This document shows, in pieces, positions 8,273-16,794 of a stretch of 48,199 bases of DNA. The notes under the pieces are model-generated. The model ran no database searches. It was not told the DNA's origin and saw only the letters and a list, made by a program, of their open reading frames with translations. The position numbers and the translations under genes were made by a program. Within the stretch, counting starts at the first letter, position 1; every line of letters begins with the position of its first letter. This DNA comes from Nitrospirales bacterium (lineage in GTDB: Bacteria; Nitrospirota; Nitrospiria; Nitrospirales; UBA8639): contig JAAXIB010000087.1 in assembly GCA_012270585.1 (NCBI GenBank), positions 1-48,199 of the forward strand, given 5' to 3'.

Positions 8273-8929
8273 CTACCGGGAGGTTCGTACCCCGACTCGC
8301 TTGCAGTATTGGCTGACCGGGCATTGGCTGCAAAACGGCGAAACGGGTCGACAAAGGTGTTGCCCAAAGGGGACCAACCAGTCATTAAAGGTGATCCAAT
8401 ATTGTGCGGGAAGTTTTTTCCGAAGAGCGTGTTCGGTTTCCTCGGGAGTCCCGGTCTGAACGTAGCCCCAGCGGTTGCTGATCCGGTGAACGTGAACGTC
8501 CACGCAAATCCCGGGTTTGCGATATCCGACGGTCACCACCAGATTGGCCGTCTTGCGGCCGACGCCCTTCAACGTCAGGAGTTCTTCGATGGTATCCGGA
8601 ACCCGTCCCTCAAAGTCCTGGAGCAGGCTTTGACAAATCGCCAGAATGTGTTTGGCTTTGTTTTTGTAAAATCCCACCGGATAGATGGCCTTCTCTATCA
8701 TTTTGATGGATAACGTGCTCATCTGCTCCGGCGTGTCGGCTAACCGGAATAAACGTTGGCTGGCCTCGGCCGTGGTCTGATCCTTGGTCCGGAGACTCAG
8801 AAGACAGGCAATCAAAACGCGGAAGGGGTCGCGGGTTTCGCGAGCCACAACGCCAAGGATAGGTTCTTTCCAGCGGCGAATGGTTTTCTTGACTTCAGAG
8901 ACAACTGCGTGAATATGAGCATCACGCAT
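8273..8929 (-). CDS. nth: Endonuclease III (DNA glycosylase/AP lyase)
   Basis: 218 residues from the ATG at 8929 (usual length ~210). Removes oxidised pyrimidines and cleaves the abasic site in base-excision repair. LLSLRTKDQTT is the substrate-pocket segment, ELLTLKGVGRKTANLVV is the helix-hairpin-helix with the catalytic Lys, and CVDVHVHR contains the catalytic Asp. The C-terminus carries a complete 4Fe-4S motif C-x6-C-x2-C-x5-C (CRPVSPFCSQCPVSQYC). An in-frame upstream ATG at 9007 would overlap the rpsU 3' end by 28 bases and add 26 residues with no family match; neither start has a clear ribosome binding site. Probably co-transcribed with rpsU. Confidence 0.93.
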   Translation of the reverse strand: MRDAHIHAVVSEVKKTIRRWKEPILGVVARETRDPFRVLIACLLSLRTKDQTTAEASQRLFRLADTPEQMSTLSIKMIEKAIYPVGFYKNKAKHILAICQSLLQDFEGRVPDTIEELLTLKGVGRKTANLVVTVGYRKPGICVDVHVHRISNRWGYVQTGTPEETEHALRKKLPAQYWITFNDWLVPFGQHLCRPVSPFCSQCPVSQYCKRVGVRTSR

Positions 8930-8979
8930 TGAGGACGTGCTGTACGAGGAGGGAGGTGGTGGTGCCGGAATGGTGTGAA

Positions 8980-9174
8980 CTAACGAAACGCACGCTTCGC
9001 CAACCATTTTTGACGTCGCCGGGCCGCTTCCCGCTCTTTGGCTTTCCGCTTCACACTCGGCTTTTCGTAAAAACGTCGGCGCTTCAACTCACGAAACAAA
9101 CCATCGGCTGCGAGTTTTTTCTTCGCAACACGAAGCGCTTTCTCGACATTGTTGTTCACAACCTTGATTTCCAT
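8980..9174 (-). CDS. rpsU: 30S ribosomal protein S21
   Basis: 64 residues, standard length. MEIKVVNNNVEKALRVAKKK, then DGLFRELKRRRFYEKPSVKRKAKEREAARR and a very basic tail (KWLAKRAFR) match the S21 family, which sits at the small-subunit platform and aids initiation. The ATG at 9174 is chosen by homology; GAGG lies five bases upstream. The reading frame stays open a further 115 codons upstream, but that sequence has no family match and is treated as non-coding. A perfect 10-bp inverted repeat lies 53-82 bases upstream. Confidence 0.95.
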   Translation of the reverse strand: MEIKVVNNNVEKALRVAKKKLAADGLFRELKRRRFYEKPSVKRKAKEREAARRRQKWLAKRAFR

Positions 9175-9226
9175 TGGACCTCGTGATGGGTGGAAGTTCC
9201 TGTATTCCGAATAGTCCGTCACCGTA

Positions 9227-9256
9227 GCATACTTGTTGAAAGCGAGACAAGTATGC
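9227..9256 (-). promoter_or_regulatory. Perfect inverted repeat upstream of rpsU
   Basis: GCATACTTGT and ACAAGTATGC form a perfect 10-bp dyad separated by 10 bases, 53 bases 5' of the rpsU ATG. It could be a leader-RNA hairpin or a DNA operator. No U-run follows, so it is not a simple terminator. Confidence 0.55.
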
Positions 9257-9536
9257 CCGTTTACACTGGAGGACGGACTGCTTCCTGCGGCAGCGTGATT
9301 GTATTTTTTGCATATATTACAATAGGATATGTATCTCTCCATCCGCCGGCGCGCCTTGGTCCGCCGGCTGCTGAGGGTCATTGCAGCCTTCAAGGCCAAG
9401 ACCCGTCCGTTTGAAGGGACGGATGCCGGGAATTCGTTGGCCGCATGATCGGTCAACGTCATGTCAAAACGCCACACGAATCGGCTCCGGGCTTGGGCGG
9501 CGCTGGTTTGACAGATCATTCTCCGGAGATATAGAT
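9257..9536. other. Intergenic region at the left edge of the RiPP island
   Basis: No convincing gene. It contains an AT-rich patch (9298-9335, TTTTTTGCATATATTACAAT) that stands out from the GC-rich surroundings and is a plausible promoter zone for rpsU on one strand or the island on the other. It also has a 6-bp hairpin CCGTCC/GGACGG at 9404-9423. No att-like direct repeat shared with the right edge of the island (23811-23891) was found. Confidence 0.4.
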
Positions 9537-9617
9537 ATGAGCCGGAGTATCGGCTGGGCGAATCCCTCCATCACCAAAGCGACATTGATCGGGGTGTTGG
9601 CCGCGTCGGTCGCATGA
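9537..9617 (+). CDS. Possible 26-residue peptide before the exporter operon
   Basis: Short frame with ATG at 9537 preceded by CCGGAG, ending TGA. It would encode a peptide starting MSRSIGWANPS with a hydrophobic end (LIGVLAASVA). There is no homologue I recognise and no leader or Gly-Gly site. It could be a leader peptide of the exporter operon or chance. Confidence 0.2.
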   Translation: MSRSIGWANPSITKATLIGVLAASVA

Positions 9618-9753
9618 GCGTAAGAGGTTCCGTGCGGAGCTTGTTTCGTTGTGGAAGGGAGACGTTGTCCGGGCTTTCGATAATTCCGCTGCTGCCCTGC
9701 GGGGAGAGGGCTGCTGTGAGTAGCTCTATTGCGTACGAGACGGTCGTTCCCTG

Positions 9754-10641
9754 ATGCTTGTCACCCCATATCGAGAGCGGGCCATAGCCAGCAAGAGCCA
9801 GCGGGAGCAACTCGATGGTCTCCTGAAGGTCACCGCGCCCCATGAACATGTTTTCCTGGCGGGAATCGGCGTAAGTGTCCTCGTCTTCCTCTGCTGGATG
9901 GTGTTTGGATCCGTTACCCGTACACTTTCCGTTGATGGCATCCTGATCGAATCCGGGCCGCGTTACCCGATTGTATCGACGTCTGATGGCCGGCTGGAAA
10001 CCTATCTCGTTGTCCCGGGGATTCGTCTCGATGTCGGCGATCCCGTCGCCCGGCAAACGGTTCCGGACCTGGAAAAACGGGCGGCGATTTTGCACGAACT
10101 CGTGGATTCCGTGGCCGCCGAAATCGGCGAGGGCGGTGATGAGGCTCTGGTATCGTTGCGGGCCTCGATCAGGAAGTCGCTGCTGCTGCTGGAGGCCGAG
10201 CGCATAGCCAAGGGAACCATTGTGAGTCACAGAGCGGGCGTCGTCATGACCCTGCTACGCTCCCCGGGTGAAGATCTGGCTGCCGGCGACAGGATTGCTT
10301 GGGTTCGTGCCGCGAGCGAGCTTCCGCTCCGGATCGTCGCGCAGGTGAGCGATGGCGTGGCCCAGCAGATCAGGCCCGGCATGCCGGTCACGGTGACGAT
10401 TGCACGTCCGGATGAATCGCCGCGGCAATTCAGAGCGCGGGTCGCGGATACACCGATCAAAACGCTGCCGGATTGGCTCGCCCCCAGCGTTCCGATGGAT
10501 CCCGACGAACCGCTCCAAAGGGTTGAATTCCTCTTCGATGCCGACGATGTCACCGGGGTTTCGGACGGAACGCCGGTCCAGGTCCACATCAGGCTGGAGC
10601 AGCACTCTCCGGCGACCTTGCTGGTTCATTCGCGCCCCTGA
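9754..10641 (+). CDS. HlyD-type membrane-fusion protein of the RiPP exporter
   Basis: 295 residues. A cytosolic N-terminus is followed by one transmembrane helix (~33-53, VFLAGIGVSVLVFLCWMVFG). A periplasmic adaptor portion follows, with SVDGILIESGPRYPIVSTSDGRLETYLVVPGIRLDVGDPV as the first lipoyl half-motif, KGTIVSHRAGVVMTLLRSPGEDLAAGDRIAWV as the second, and a beta-barrel domain (LRIVAQVSDGVAQQIRPGMPVTVTI). The hairpin between the lipoyl halves is short, as in NHLM bacteriocin-system secretion proteins. It would link the ABC exporter to the periplasm or outer membrane. First gene of a three-gene plus-strand operon; the next start is 32 bases downstream. Weak ribosome binding site. Confidence 0.85.
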   Translation: MLVTPYRERAIASKSQREQLDGLLKVTAPHEHVFLAGIGVSVLVFLCWMVFGSVTRTLSVDGILIESGPRYPIVSTSDGRLETYLVVPGIRLDVGDPVARQTVPDLEKRAAILHELVDSVAAEIGEGGDEALVSLRASIRKSLLLLEAERIAKGTIVSHRAGVVMTLLRSPGEDLAAGDRIAWVRAASELPLRIVAQVSDGVAQQIRPGMPVTVTIARPDESPRQFRARVADTPIKTLPDWLAPSVPMDPDEPLQRVEFLFDADDVTGVSDGTPVQVHIRLEQHSPATLLVHSRP

Positions 10642-10672
10642 ACCTTGCGGTGATGTCGGGAGATGTCGTGAC

Positions 10673-12859
10673 ATGAAGACTGTGCCCAAGGCAGAGCGCA
10701 AGCAGAGGGTGCATACGCCGCTCGTTCTCCAGATGCACGCATCCGAATGCGGTGCGGCGTGTCTCGGTGCGGTGCTGGCCCATCACGGGCGATGGGTTCC
10801 CCTGCAGGAACTTCGCGAGACGTGCTCGGTCGGCCGGGATGGATCCACAGCGGCGGATATTGTCCAGGCTGCCCGGTATTACGGTCTGGCGAGCAGGGGT
10901 TGGCGTAAGGATATCAACGATCTGCACGCCATGTCATTTCCTGTCATTCTGTATTGGGAGTTCAATCATTTCGTCATTCTTGAAGGCATCGGGCGCGACC
11001 GGTTCTATCTGAACGACCCGGCGATCGGACACCGCACAGTCAGCACGGACACGTTTGACAGGAGTTTCACGGGCATCGTCCTGACTTGCGAGCCGGAACC
11101 GCAATTTGAGCGCACCGGTTCTCCTCCCGGTATCCTTCGCCGCCTGAGGTCATGGTTTCAGGGCGCTGCGAGCGGGATCATCTTTGCCGTCGCAAGCGGG
11201 ATAATGCTTGCCTTGGTGTCCCTGGCAACGCCCTTTATCCTCGGCGCTTTCGTGGACCATGTCTTTGGCCGTGCGGAGCCCTGGGGCGGTATGTTGGCTG
11301 GCGCACTGGCAGTCTGCGCGGTCCTCGCTTATGTGCTGACCTGGCTCAAAGAGACGTGTCTGCGTCGTCTGTCCATCCGGCTTTCCGTCCTCGGTTCCGA
11401 TCGTTCCGTGTCGCACCTGCTCAGGCTCACCACGGATTTCTTCTGTCATCGTTTCGCCGGCGATCTGACGGTGCGTGCCCGGGCGATCGACCGCATTGCC
11501 ACCGGTCTGTCGAACCAGTTTTTCAACGTGTTGATCGAACTGGCGATCAGCGTTGTCTTTTTCGTCGTGATGTTGCTCTACGCCCCGGTTTTGGCTGCGG
11601 TCATTGTGGGACTGGCTGGTCTGAATGTTGCCTTGATGCGGGCGATTACACGCGTTCGGGTGGAAGAAAATCAAAAGCTGCTCCATGAGCAGGGCAAGTT
11701 GCTCGGGATCGGCATGTCGGGGCTGCACCGCCAGGAGTTGCTGAATGCCACCGGCCGTGATGACAGCTTTTTCAGCCGCTGGAGCGGCTATCAGGCCCAG
11801 GAGTTGGCCGCACGACAGCGTTTCACCGAACTTGGACATGTCAACACGGCGCTTCCCGGTCTGTTTAACCTGCTTGGCAATGCGGTGGTTCTGCTGCTGG
11901 GCGCCGTGCAGGTCATGGCGGGCGAGATGACCCTTGGCGCCATGATGACTTTCTATGTCGTCGCCGGCATGTTCCTTGCGCCGGTCGGCCGGTTTGTCGA
12001 ATTCGCCGACCAGCTTCAGACCATCGAAGCGGATCTCAAGAGGCTTGACGACATCATCGAGGCCCCTGTGGCCCACGGTCTGGCGGACGCGACCGCGTCA
12101 CCGGGCCGGCTGGCAACCGTGAACGGCCGGCTGCGTCTGGCAGGTCGTGTGGAACTTCGCAACGTTACGTTCGGCTATAACCGCAAACAGCCGCCGCTGA
12201 TCGACGATTTTAACCTTGTCATCGAGCCGGGACAACGAGTCGCCGTTGTCGGCCCCAGCGGTTCCGGCAAGTCGACCCTTTCGCACCTGGTCACCGGAAT
12301 TTACGAGCCCTGGTCGGGCGAGATCCTGTTCGATGGTGTTCCGGTCAGGAACATCCCGCACGAGGTGTTGTTAAGCACGCTGTCCGTGGTCGATCAGCGC
12401 ATCGTGCTCTTCGCGGCAACCGTGCGTGAAAATCTCACGTTGTGGAATTCCGCCGTTCCCGACGACGCCCTTGTCGAGGCGGCAAAGGATGCCTGTATTC
12501 ATGATGAAATCGTCAGTCGGCCGCTTGGGTACGACGCGTCGGTTGACGAAGGCGGGCAGAATTTCAGTGGCGGCCAGCGGCAGCGTCTCGAGATCGCCCG
12601 GGCGTTGGTCAACCGCCCGTCCGTTCTGATCCTGGATGAGGCGACCAGTGCGCTCGACGCCTCCACTGAAGAAATGATCGATCAGGCCCTGCGACGGCGC
12701 GGGGCCAGTTGCCTGATCATCGCACATCGGCTCAGTACCATTCGCGATAGTGACCAGATCATCGTCCTCCAGCGTGGTCGGATCGTACAGCGCGGCACGC
12801 ATGACGCGCTGATGCAGGATCGGTCCGGGCACTATTTCGAACTTGTCCGGTCGGCATGA
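10673..12859 (+). CDS. NHLM-type peptidase/permease/ATP-binding exporter (C39 protease + ABC)
   Basis: 728 residues from the ATG at 10673, giving a complete C39 domain directly at the N-terminus. The C39 peptidase (1-150) has QMHASECGAAC with catalytic Cys26, His99 in FNHFVILEG and Asp115 in LNDPAIG; it cleaves leaders after Gly-Gly. The six-helix ABC membrane domain (~160-450) begins GIIFAVASGIMLALVSLATPF. The nucleotide-binding domain has Walker [10 protein letters not shown] (~526), signature FSGGQRQR and Walker B VLILDEATSALD. Family role: simultaneous leader removal and export of NHLP-type peptides. The two precursors at 15893-16626 carry matching Gly-Gly sites. The next gene starts 10 bases after its stop. 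Confidence 0.93.
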   Translation: MKTVPKAERKQRVHTPLVLQMHASECGAACLGAVLAHHGRWVPLQELRETCSVGRDGSTAADIVQAARYYGLASRGWRKDINDLHAMSFPVILYWEFNHFVILEGIGRDRFYLNDPAIGHRTVSTDTFDRSFTGIVLTCEPEPQFERTGSPPGILRRLRSWFQGAASGIIFAVASGIMLALVSLATPFILGAFVDHVFGRAEPWGGMLAGALAVCAVLAYVLTWLKETCLRRLSIRLSVLGSDRSVSHLLRLTTDFFCHRFAGDLTVRARAIDRIATGLSNQFFNVLIELAISVVFFVVMLLYAPVLAAVIVGLAGLNVALMRAITRVRVEENQKLLHEQGKLLGIGMSGLHRQELLNATGRDDSFFSRWSGYQAQELAARQRFTELGHVNTALPGLFNLLGNAVVLLLGAVQVMAGEMTLGAMMTFYVVAGMFLAPVGRFVEFADQLQTIEADLKRLDDIIEAPVAHGLADATASPGRLATVNGRLRLAGRVELRNVTFGYNRKQPPLIDDFNLVIEPGQRVAVVGPSGSGKSTLSHLVTGIYEPWSGEILFDGVPVRNIPHEVLLSTLSVVDQRIVLFAATVRENLTLWNSAVPDDALVEAAKDACIHDEIVSRPLGYDASVDEGGQNFSGGQRQRLEIARALVNRPSVLILDEATSALDASTEEMIDQALRRRGASCLIIAHRLSTIRDSDQIIVLQRGRIVQRGTHDALMQDRSGHYFELVRSA

Positions 12860-12869
12860 GGCGGGCGTC

Positions 12870-15761
12870 ATGACCAGTACACGGGATTCCGGATCGGTTG
12901 CCGCGCTTGCGAAGGAGACAGGGGTTGCCGTTCGCACGGCCGCGAATCTTCCGATCGAGCTGAACGATCCGGCCTCTATCTGGTACGTCGAGCGCGGAGC
13001 CGTCGATGTCTTCCTGATGGAGCGTCGGGACGGGCTGGATGTCGCCGCGCCCCAGCACGTGATTCATGCCGAAGCCGGTCGCTTGCTCATGGGAGTCGCG
13101 CTGCCGACGAACGGTTCCCACTTCAATCTGGTTGCCAAGGGGTTTCCTGACACCTTGCTGCGCCGATTGCCGTCAACCGCTTTGCACAAAGTGGACAGCT
13201 TCGATGCGGCAGAGCAGGTCGACGCGTGGATCGCTGGCGTGTCAGCCATGCTCTTCGAAAGGAATGATCTGCCGGTGAGTCCGGACGTGCTGATCGAAAA
13301 GGGAAAAGTGGTCGAAGAAGCTCGGGGCACGCTGGCGTCCGGATCCGGCGTGGTCTGGGTCCCGGATACCGGGCTGTATCTGGGCCTCGTCGAAGCCGCG
13401 AACATCGCGCCGGTTGACGGTGACGCCGTGATTCCGCTGACTCCCGACAGTTGGCTGACCCTGTTTGACACAACGCGCCTTGTCGGCCGTTCGTCCGAGG
13501 ACCTTGCCCGTGCCGGCATCCTTCTGGAATCGCTGAATCGATTCCATGCCGTGGCGTTTGCCGCTCTGCGGCTCGATCGCCTCCTGGTGCAGGCCGACGA
13601 CGCCAATCTCCAGCGTGAGAGGACGACGCTCCGCTCCGCCGAAGAGGATCGTGCGCGACTCGACCTCTACCGTCTGCTCAGCGCGGGCCAGGAGACCGCG
13701 ACCGATTCCGAGTTGTTCTCGGTACTGGCCCTGATTGGCCGTCATGAAGGTATTGAATTCCAGAAGCCATCCCGCCGGTCGGCGCTGTCGGAGTCATCGA
13801 GCCTTGCCGACATTCTCGATATCTCGGGCGTCCGTTGCCGTCGTATTCGATTACTTCCCGAAGAAGATTGGTGGCTTGGCGACAGCGGCGCCATCCTCGG
13901 GTTCCGATCAGGCAGCGGACAGCCGGTTGCATTGCTGCCGGATGTACTGGGTCGCTATCGCGAGGTGGATGCCTCGGGAACGCGCCGGGAACGCGTCACC
14001 GCCGAGCGCGCACGGGCCCTCGCTCCGGAGGGCTTCATGTTCTACAAGCCGTTCCCCGGGAGGCGCGCCGGCGCGCCGGACCTTGTGAAATTGATCAGGA
14101 GTTCCCTTCGCGGCGACGTCGTGCGTTTTGGTGTGGCCGGCGTGCTAGGCGGACTGGTGATGCTGGTTCCGCCGGTGGTGATCGGACTCATTGCGGACGC
14201 AATCATCCCGATCGGCCACGGCATCCGGCTCTACCAGGCGGTTGCCATGCTTGCGGGCTTCGCTGTCCTTGGTGCGCTGTTGCACATCGTTCAGGGAACG
14301 GCACTGATGCGCATGGAAGGGCGTGTGACGGCACGGGTTGAAGCGGCGCTGTGGGACCGCCTACTCAGACTCCCCGCAAAATTCATGCGTCGTCATTCCA
14401 CGGGCGACCTCGCCGTTCGCGGCATGACGTTCCAGGTTCTGCGGGATTCGATTGCCGGCGTGGTGTCCAATGCGGTGCTTTCGGCCGTGTTCCTGTTTCC
14501 GGCCTTTGCCCTGATGATCTACCACGATGCGGCCCTGGGCACGGTCGGTGCGTTGATGGGGTTTCTGTCGATGGCCGTGGTCGTTGTACTCGGCCTGCGC
14601 CAGTTTCCACACCATCGTCGTATCCTGGGAGCACAGCGTCGCCTGAACGCTCGGCTGTTCCAGTTCATTGAAGGCATTGCCAAGGTGCGGTCCTGCTCCG
14701 CCGAACGATCCGCATTCGCCCAATGGGCGCAGCAATATTATGTTCAGAAAAAAGCGGAAATCCAACTCCACGACCTGAACGTACACCTGCTCGCCGCCAG
14801 CACCGGGATGCCGGTGCTGACCCTCGCCGCGATGCTGGCCCTCGCCGAACCGGATACCACGTCCGTGGGAGACTTCCTCGTCGTCATTTCCGCGTTCATG
14901 GTTTTTCAGATGGCTTTGCTGCGTCTTGGTGCCTCCTTCAGTGCCGTGGCCGCCATCATTCCGGCTTACGAGCAAATTCTCCCGATCCTGCACGAGGTGC
15001 CGGAAAGCAGCATGACAGGCGCATCCGTGGAAAGGCTCGGTGGCGAGATCACATTCGATCGGGTCAGCTTCCGTTACGATCCGGACGGCCCGTTGGTGAT
15101 CGACGATGTATCCATGCATATCAGACCCGGGGAATTTGTCGCGATCGCCGGCGAATCGGGCTCGGGCAAGAGCACCCTCCTGCGACTCGCGCTCGGCCTT
15201 GAGACACCGTTGTCCGGCACGGTGTATTATGACGGGCGTGACATCAAGGGGCTGAATCTGAAGCAATTGAGAAGGAAGATTGGCGTCGTGCCGCAAGAGA
15301 CGGCACTGATGCCTGAAGACATATGGGACAACGTCGCCGGCGACGACGCGTTGGCTACGGAAGATGCCGTCTGGCAGGCAACACGGCTCGCAGCCGTCGA
15401 CCAGGACATCTCAAAAATGCCGATGGGATTGTATACCAGCGTTGGGAAGAGCGCCGCGACGCTGTCCGGTGGTGAAAGTCAACGTGTCGTGATCGCCGGT
15501 GCTCTTTACGACAATCCGCGCATTGTCATGCTCGATGAAGCCACCAACTGGCTTGACAACGAGAATCAGGCCACGGTGATGCGTAGCATTGAGTCTCTTT
15601 CGTCTTCCAAGCTGGTGATCGCCCACCGTCTGTCAACGCTCCAGCAGGCGGATCGGATCTACGTGATGCGGCACGGCAGAGTCGTACAGGAAGGCACATA
15701 CGAAGGCCTCATTGCCGGCGAAGGTATCTTTCGGGATCTGGTCCGCCGACAAATGGCCTGA
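12870..15761 (+). CDS. NHLM-type ABC transporter permease/ATP-binding protein
   Basis: 963 residues from the ATG at 12870, chosen for GAGGCGGGC just upstream. The long N-terminal half (1-~400) has a cyclic-nucleotide-binding-like beta-roll (IWYVERGAVDVFLMERR, HVIHAEAGRLLMGV) typical of the NHLM bacteriocin-system ATP-binding protein. An ABC membrane domain follows (~410-700; VAGVLGGLVMLVPPVVIGLIADAIIP). The nucleotide-binding domain has Walker A GESGSGKST (~759), signature LSGGESQR and Walker B IVMLDEATNWLD. It has no C39 domain, so it probably forms a heterodimer with the upstream peptidase-ABC protein. Tightly spaced third gene of the exporter operon; it converges on the precursor gene at 15893-16159. 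Confidence 0.92.
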   Translation: MTSTRDSGSVAALAKETGVAVRTAANLPIELNDPASIWYVERGAVDVFLMERRDGLDVAAPQHVIHAEAGRLLMGVALPTNGSHFNLVAKGFPDTLLRRLPSTALHKVDSFDAAEQVDAWIAGVSAMLFERNDLPVSPDVLIEKGKVVEEARGTLASGSGVVWVPDTGLYLGLVEAANIAPVDGDAVIPLTPDSWLTLFDTTRLVGRSSEDLARAGILLESLNRFHAVAFAALRLDRLLVQADDANLQRERTTLRSAEEDRARLDLYRLLSAGQETATDSELFSVLALIGRHEGIEFQKPSRRSALSESSSLADILDISGVRCRRIRLLPEEDWWLGDSGAILGFRSGSGQPVALLPDVLGRYREVDASGTRRERVTAERARALAPEGFMFYKPFPGRRAGAPDLVKLIRSSLRGDVVRFGVAGVLGGLVMLVPPVVIGLIADAIIPIGHGIRLYQAVAMLAGFAVLGALLHIVQGTALMRMEGRVTARVEAALWDRLLRLPAKFMRRHSTGDLAVRGMTFQVLRDSIAGVVSNAVLSAVFLFPAFALMIYHDAALGTVGALMGFLSMAVVVVLGLRQFPHHRRILGAQRRLNARLFQFIEGIAKVRSCSAERSAFAQWAQQYYVQKKAEIQLHDLNVHLLAASTGMPVLTLAAMLALAEPDTTSVGDFLVVISAFMVFQMALLRLGASFSAVAAIIPAYEQILPILHEVPESSMTGASVERLGGEITFDRVSFRYDPDGPLVIDDVSMHIRPGEFVAIAGESGSGKSTLLRLALGLETPLSGTVYYDGRDIKGLNLKQLRRKIGVVPQETALMPEDIWDNVAGDDALATEDAVWQATRLAAVDQDISKMPMGLYTSVGKSAATLSGGESQRVVIAGALYDNPRIVMLDEATNWLDNENQATVMRSIESLSSSKLVIAHRLSTLQQADRIYVMRHGRVVQEGTYEGLIAGEGIFRDLVRRQMA

Positions 15762-15892
15762 TCCGCTGATGCCCCTGGTCGTCGGGGAATGAGGCTCAAG
15801 TGAGCCGGTCGATCAGGCTTGGGGCATATCCCCTCCGTCGGGAATCGCGGGCCATGACAGCCCCCGGGGAACTCATGCCCGCAGACCGATGT

Positions 15893-16159
15893 TCAGTAAC
15901 AACACCACCCACTGGTCGATCCACCGGCGGCCGCCCTCAGCTCCTCCTCCGACATCTTGGGGCTGGGGGGCAACACAAGATGCACCGTTTGTGCGGTGTT
16001 TTCATGCACCTGCACCGTCACGCCTGCGGGAATGGTGATCCCGAGTTCATCTTCGATCGATGTCCTGGGCTCGGACAGAAGCTTGCCCCGAAAAGTCTCA
16101 TCTTCGGTGGCCTTCCCAATGAGGTGGGCGCGCATTTCGTCTACGCTTTGCATGGCCAT
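15893..16159 (-). CDS. NHLP-leader RiPP precursor, core STSGWCCY
   Basis: 88 residues; ATG at 16159 with GAGGAGG upstream. The leader (1-80) is nitrile-hydratase-alpha-like: MRAHLIGKATEDETFRGKLL, EDELGITIPAGVTVQVHEN and TVHLVLPPSPKMSEEELRAAAGG are its conserved blocks. Cleavage after the Gly-Gly at 79-80 leaves an eight-residue core, STSGWCCY. Five of the eight residues (Ser1, Thr2, Ser3, Cys6, Cys7) are substrates for YcaO heterocyclisation, including an adjacent Cys-Cys that could give a bis-thiazole. Homologous to the precursor at 16360-16626 (same leader, different core), so a tandem duplication. It would be processed by the C39 exporter of this cluster. A core this short is unusual for NHLP precursors. 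Confidence 0.9.
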   Translation of the reverse strand: MAMQSVDEMRAHLIGKATEDETFRGKLLSEPRTSIEDELGITIPAGVTVQVHENTAQTVHLVLPPSPKMSEEELRAAAGGSTSGWCCY

Positions 16160-16220
16160 GGCTCTCCTCCTCTCATGAGAGGTGAACGATTAGTCAGTAG
16201 CCGAAAAGTCTAGCACGTTC

Positions 16221-16280
16221 AACCCGCAAAGTCCAAACGAATTTGAGCAGGTGGTCATTTGACACCCCCAGACAGCGTCC
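16221..16280 (-). promoter_or_regulatory. Conserved upstream element, copy 1 (before STSGWCCY precursor)
   Basis: Block conserved with 16684-16742 and 18568-18620: AACCCGCAAAGTCCAA, then GAGCAGGTGGTCATTTGACA and CCCCCAGACAGCGTCC. The invariant centre is the palindrome GTCA-TT-TGAC. It lies 62-121 bases 5' of the precursor ATG on the precursor strand, in promoter or operator position. Confidence 0.65.
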
Positions 16281-16359
16281 ACGCCGCGCGGCCAATTCGC
16301 ACAACCGGGTCTGTCGATCACCTGGTCCGCAGCCTCATGCTTCAGCCCGGTCGAGTGCC

Positions 16360-16626
16360 TCAATAGCTGCTGGTAGTGCAATCTGATCCGCCAGTCGCTG
16401 CCCTCAGCTCCGACTCCGGTATCCTGGGGTTGGGGGGCAACACAAGATGAACCGTTTGTGCGGAGTTTTCATGCACCTGCACCGTCACGCCTGGGGGAAT
16501 GGTGATCCCGAGTTCATCTTCAATCAATCGCTTGGGCTCGGACAGAAGCTTGCCCCGGAAAGCTTCATCCTCAGAGGCCTTCTTAATGATGTGGTCACGC
16601 ATCTCGTTTGCGTTTTGCATAGCCAT
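16360..16626 (-). CDS. NHLP-leader RiPP precursor, core SDCTTSSY
   Basis: 88 residues from the ATG at 16626, chosen for AAAGGAG seven bases upstream and by match to the neighbouring precursor; an in-frame start at 16653 would add nine residues lacking homology. The leader is nearly identical in pattern to the other precursor (MRDHIIKKASEDEAFRGKLL, EDELGITIPPGVTVQVHEN, TVHLVLPPNPRIPESELRAATGG). After Gly-Gly the core is SDCTTSSY, also eight residues, beginning with Ser and ending with Tyr. Six of eight positions (Ser1, Cys3, Thr4, Thr5, Ser6, Ser7) are heterocyclisable. Last but one gene of the minus-strand group; 168 bases separate it from the upstream unknown gene. Confidence 0.9.
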   Translation of the reverse strand: MAMQNANEMRDHIIKKASEDEAFRGKLLSEPKRLIEDELGITIPPGVTVQVHENSAQTVHLVLPPNPRIPESELRAATGGSDCTTSSY

Positions 16627-16683
16627 GGCTCTTCTCCTTTCATGAGAGGGCAATGGGCAATGGATAATAAATGGTGCACGATT

Positions 16684-16742
16684 AACCCGTGAAATTCAAG
16701 CGAAATTTAGCAGGTGGTCATTTGACACCCCCGACAGCGTCC
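16684..16742 (-). promoter_or_regulatory. Conserved upstream element, copy 2 (before SDCTTSSY precursor)
   Basis: Second copy: AACCCGTGAAATTCAAGCG, then TAGCAGGTGGTCATTTGACA and CCCCCGACAGCGTCC. Identical palindrome centre GTCATTTGAC. It lies 58-116 bases 5' of its precursor ATG, the same distance as copy 1, so it was duplicated together with the precursor or kept under selection. Confidence 0.65.
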
Positions 16743-16794
16743 GCGACGGGGAGGGGTCCCGGGTCGGCTTTTATTCCCGGTGTTGTCGCGTCTG

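Noticed and set aside
15762..15892. Terminator between the exporter operon and the convergent precursor gene
   Set aside because: Only a 4-bp CCCC/GGGG pairing and no U-run could be found.
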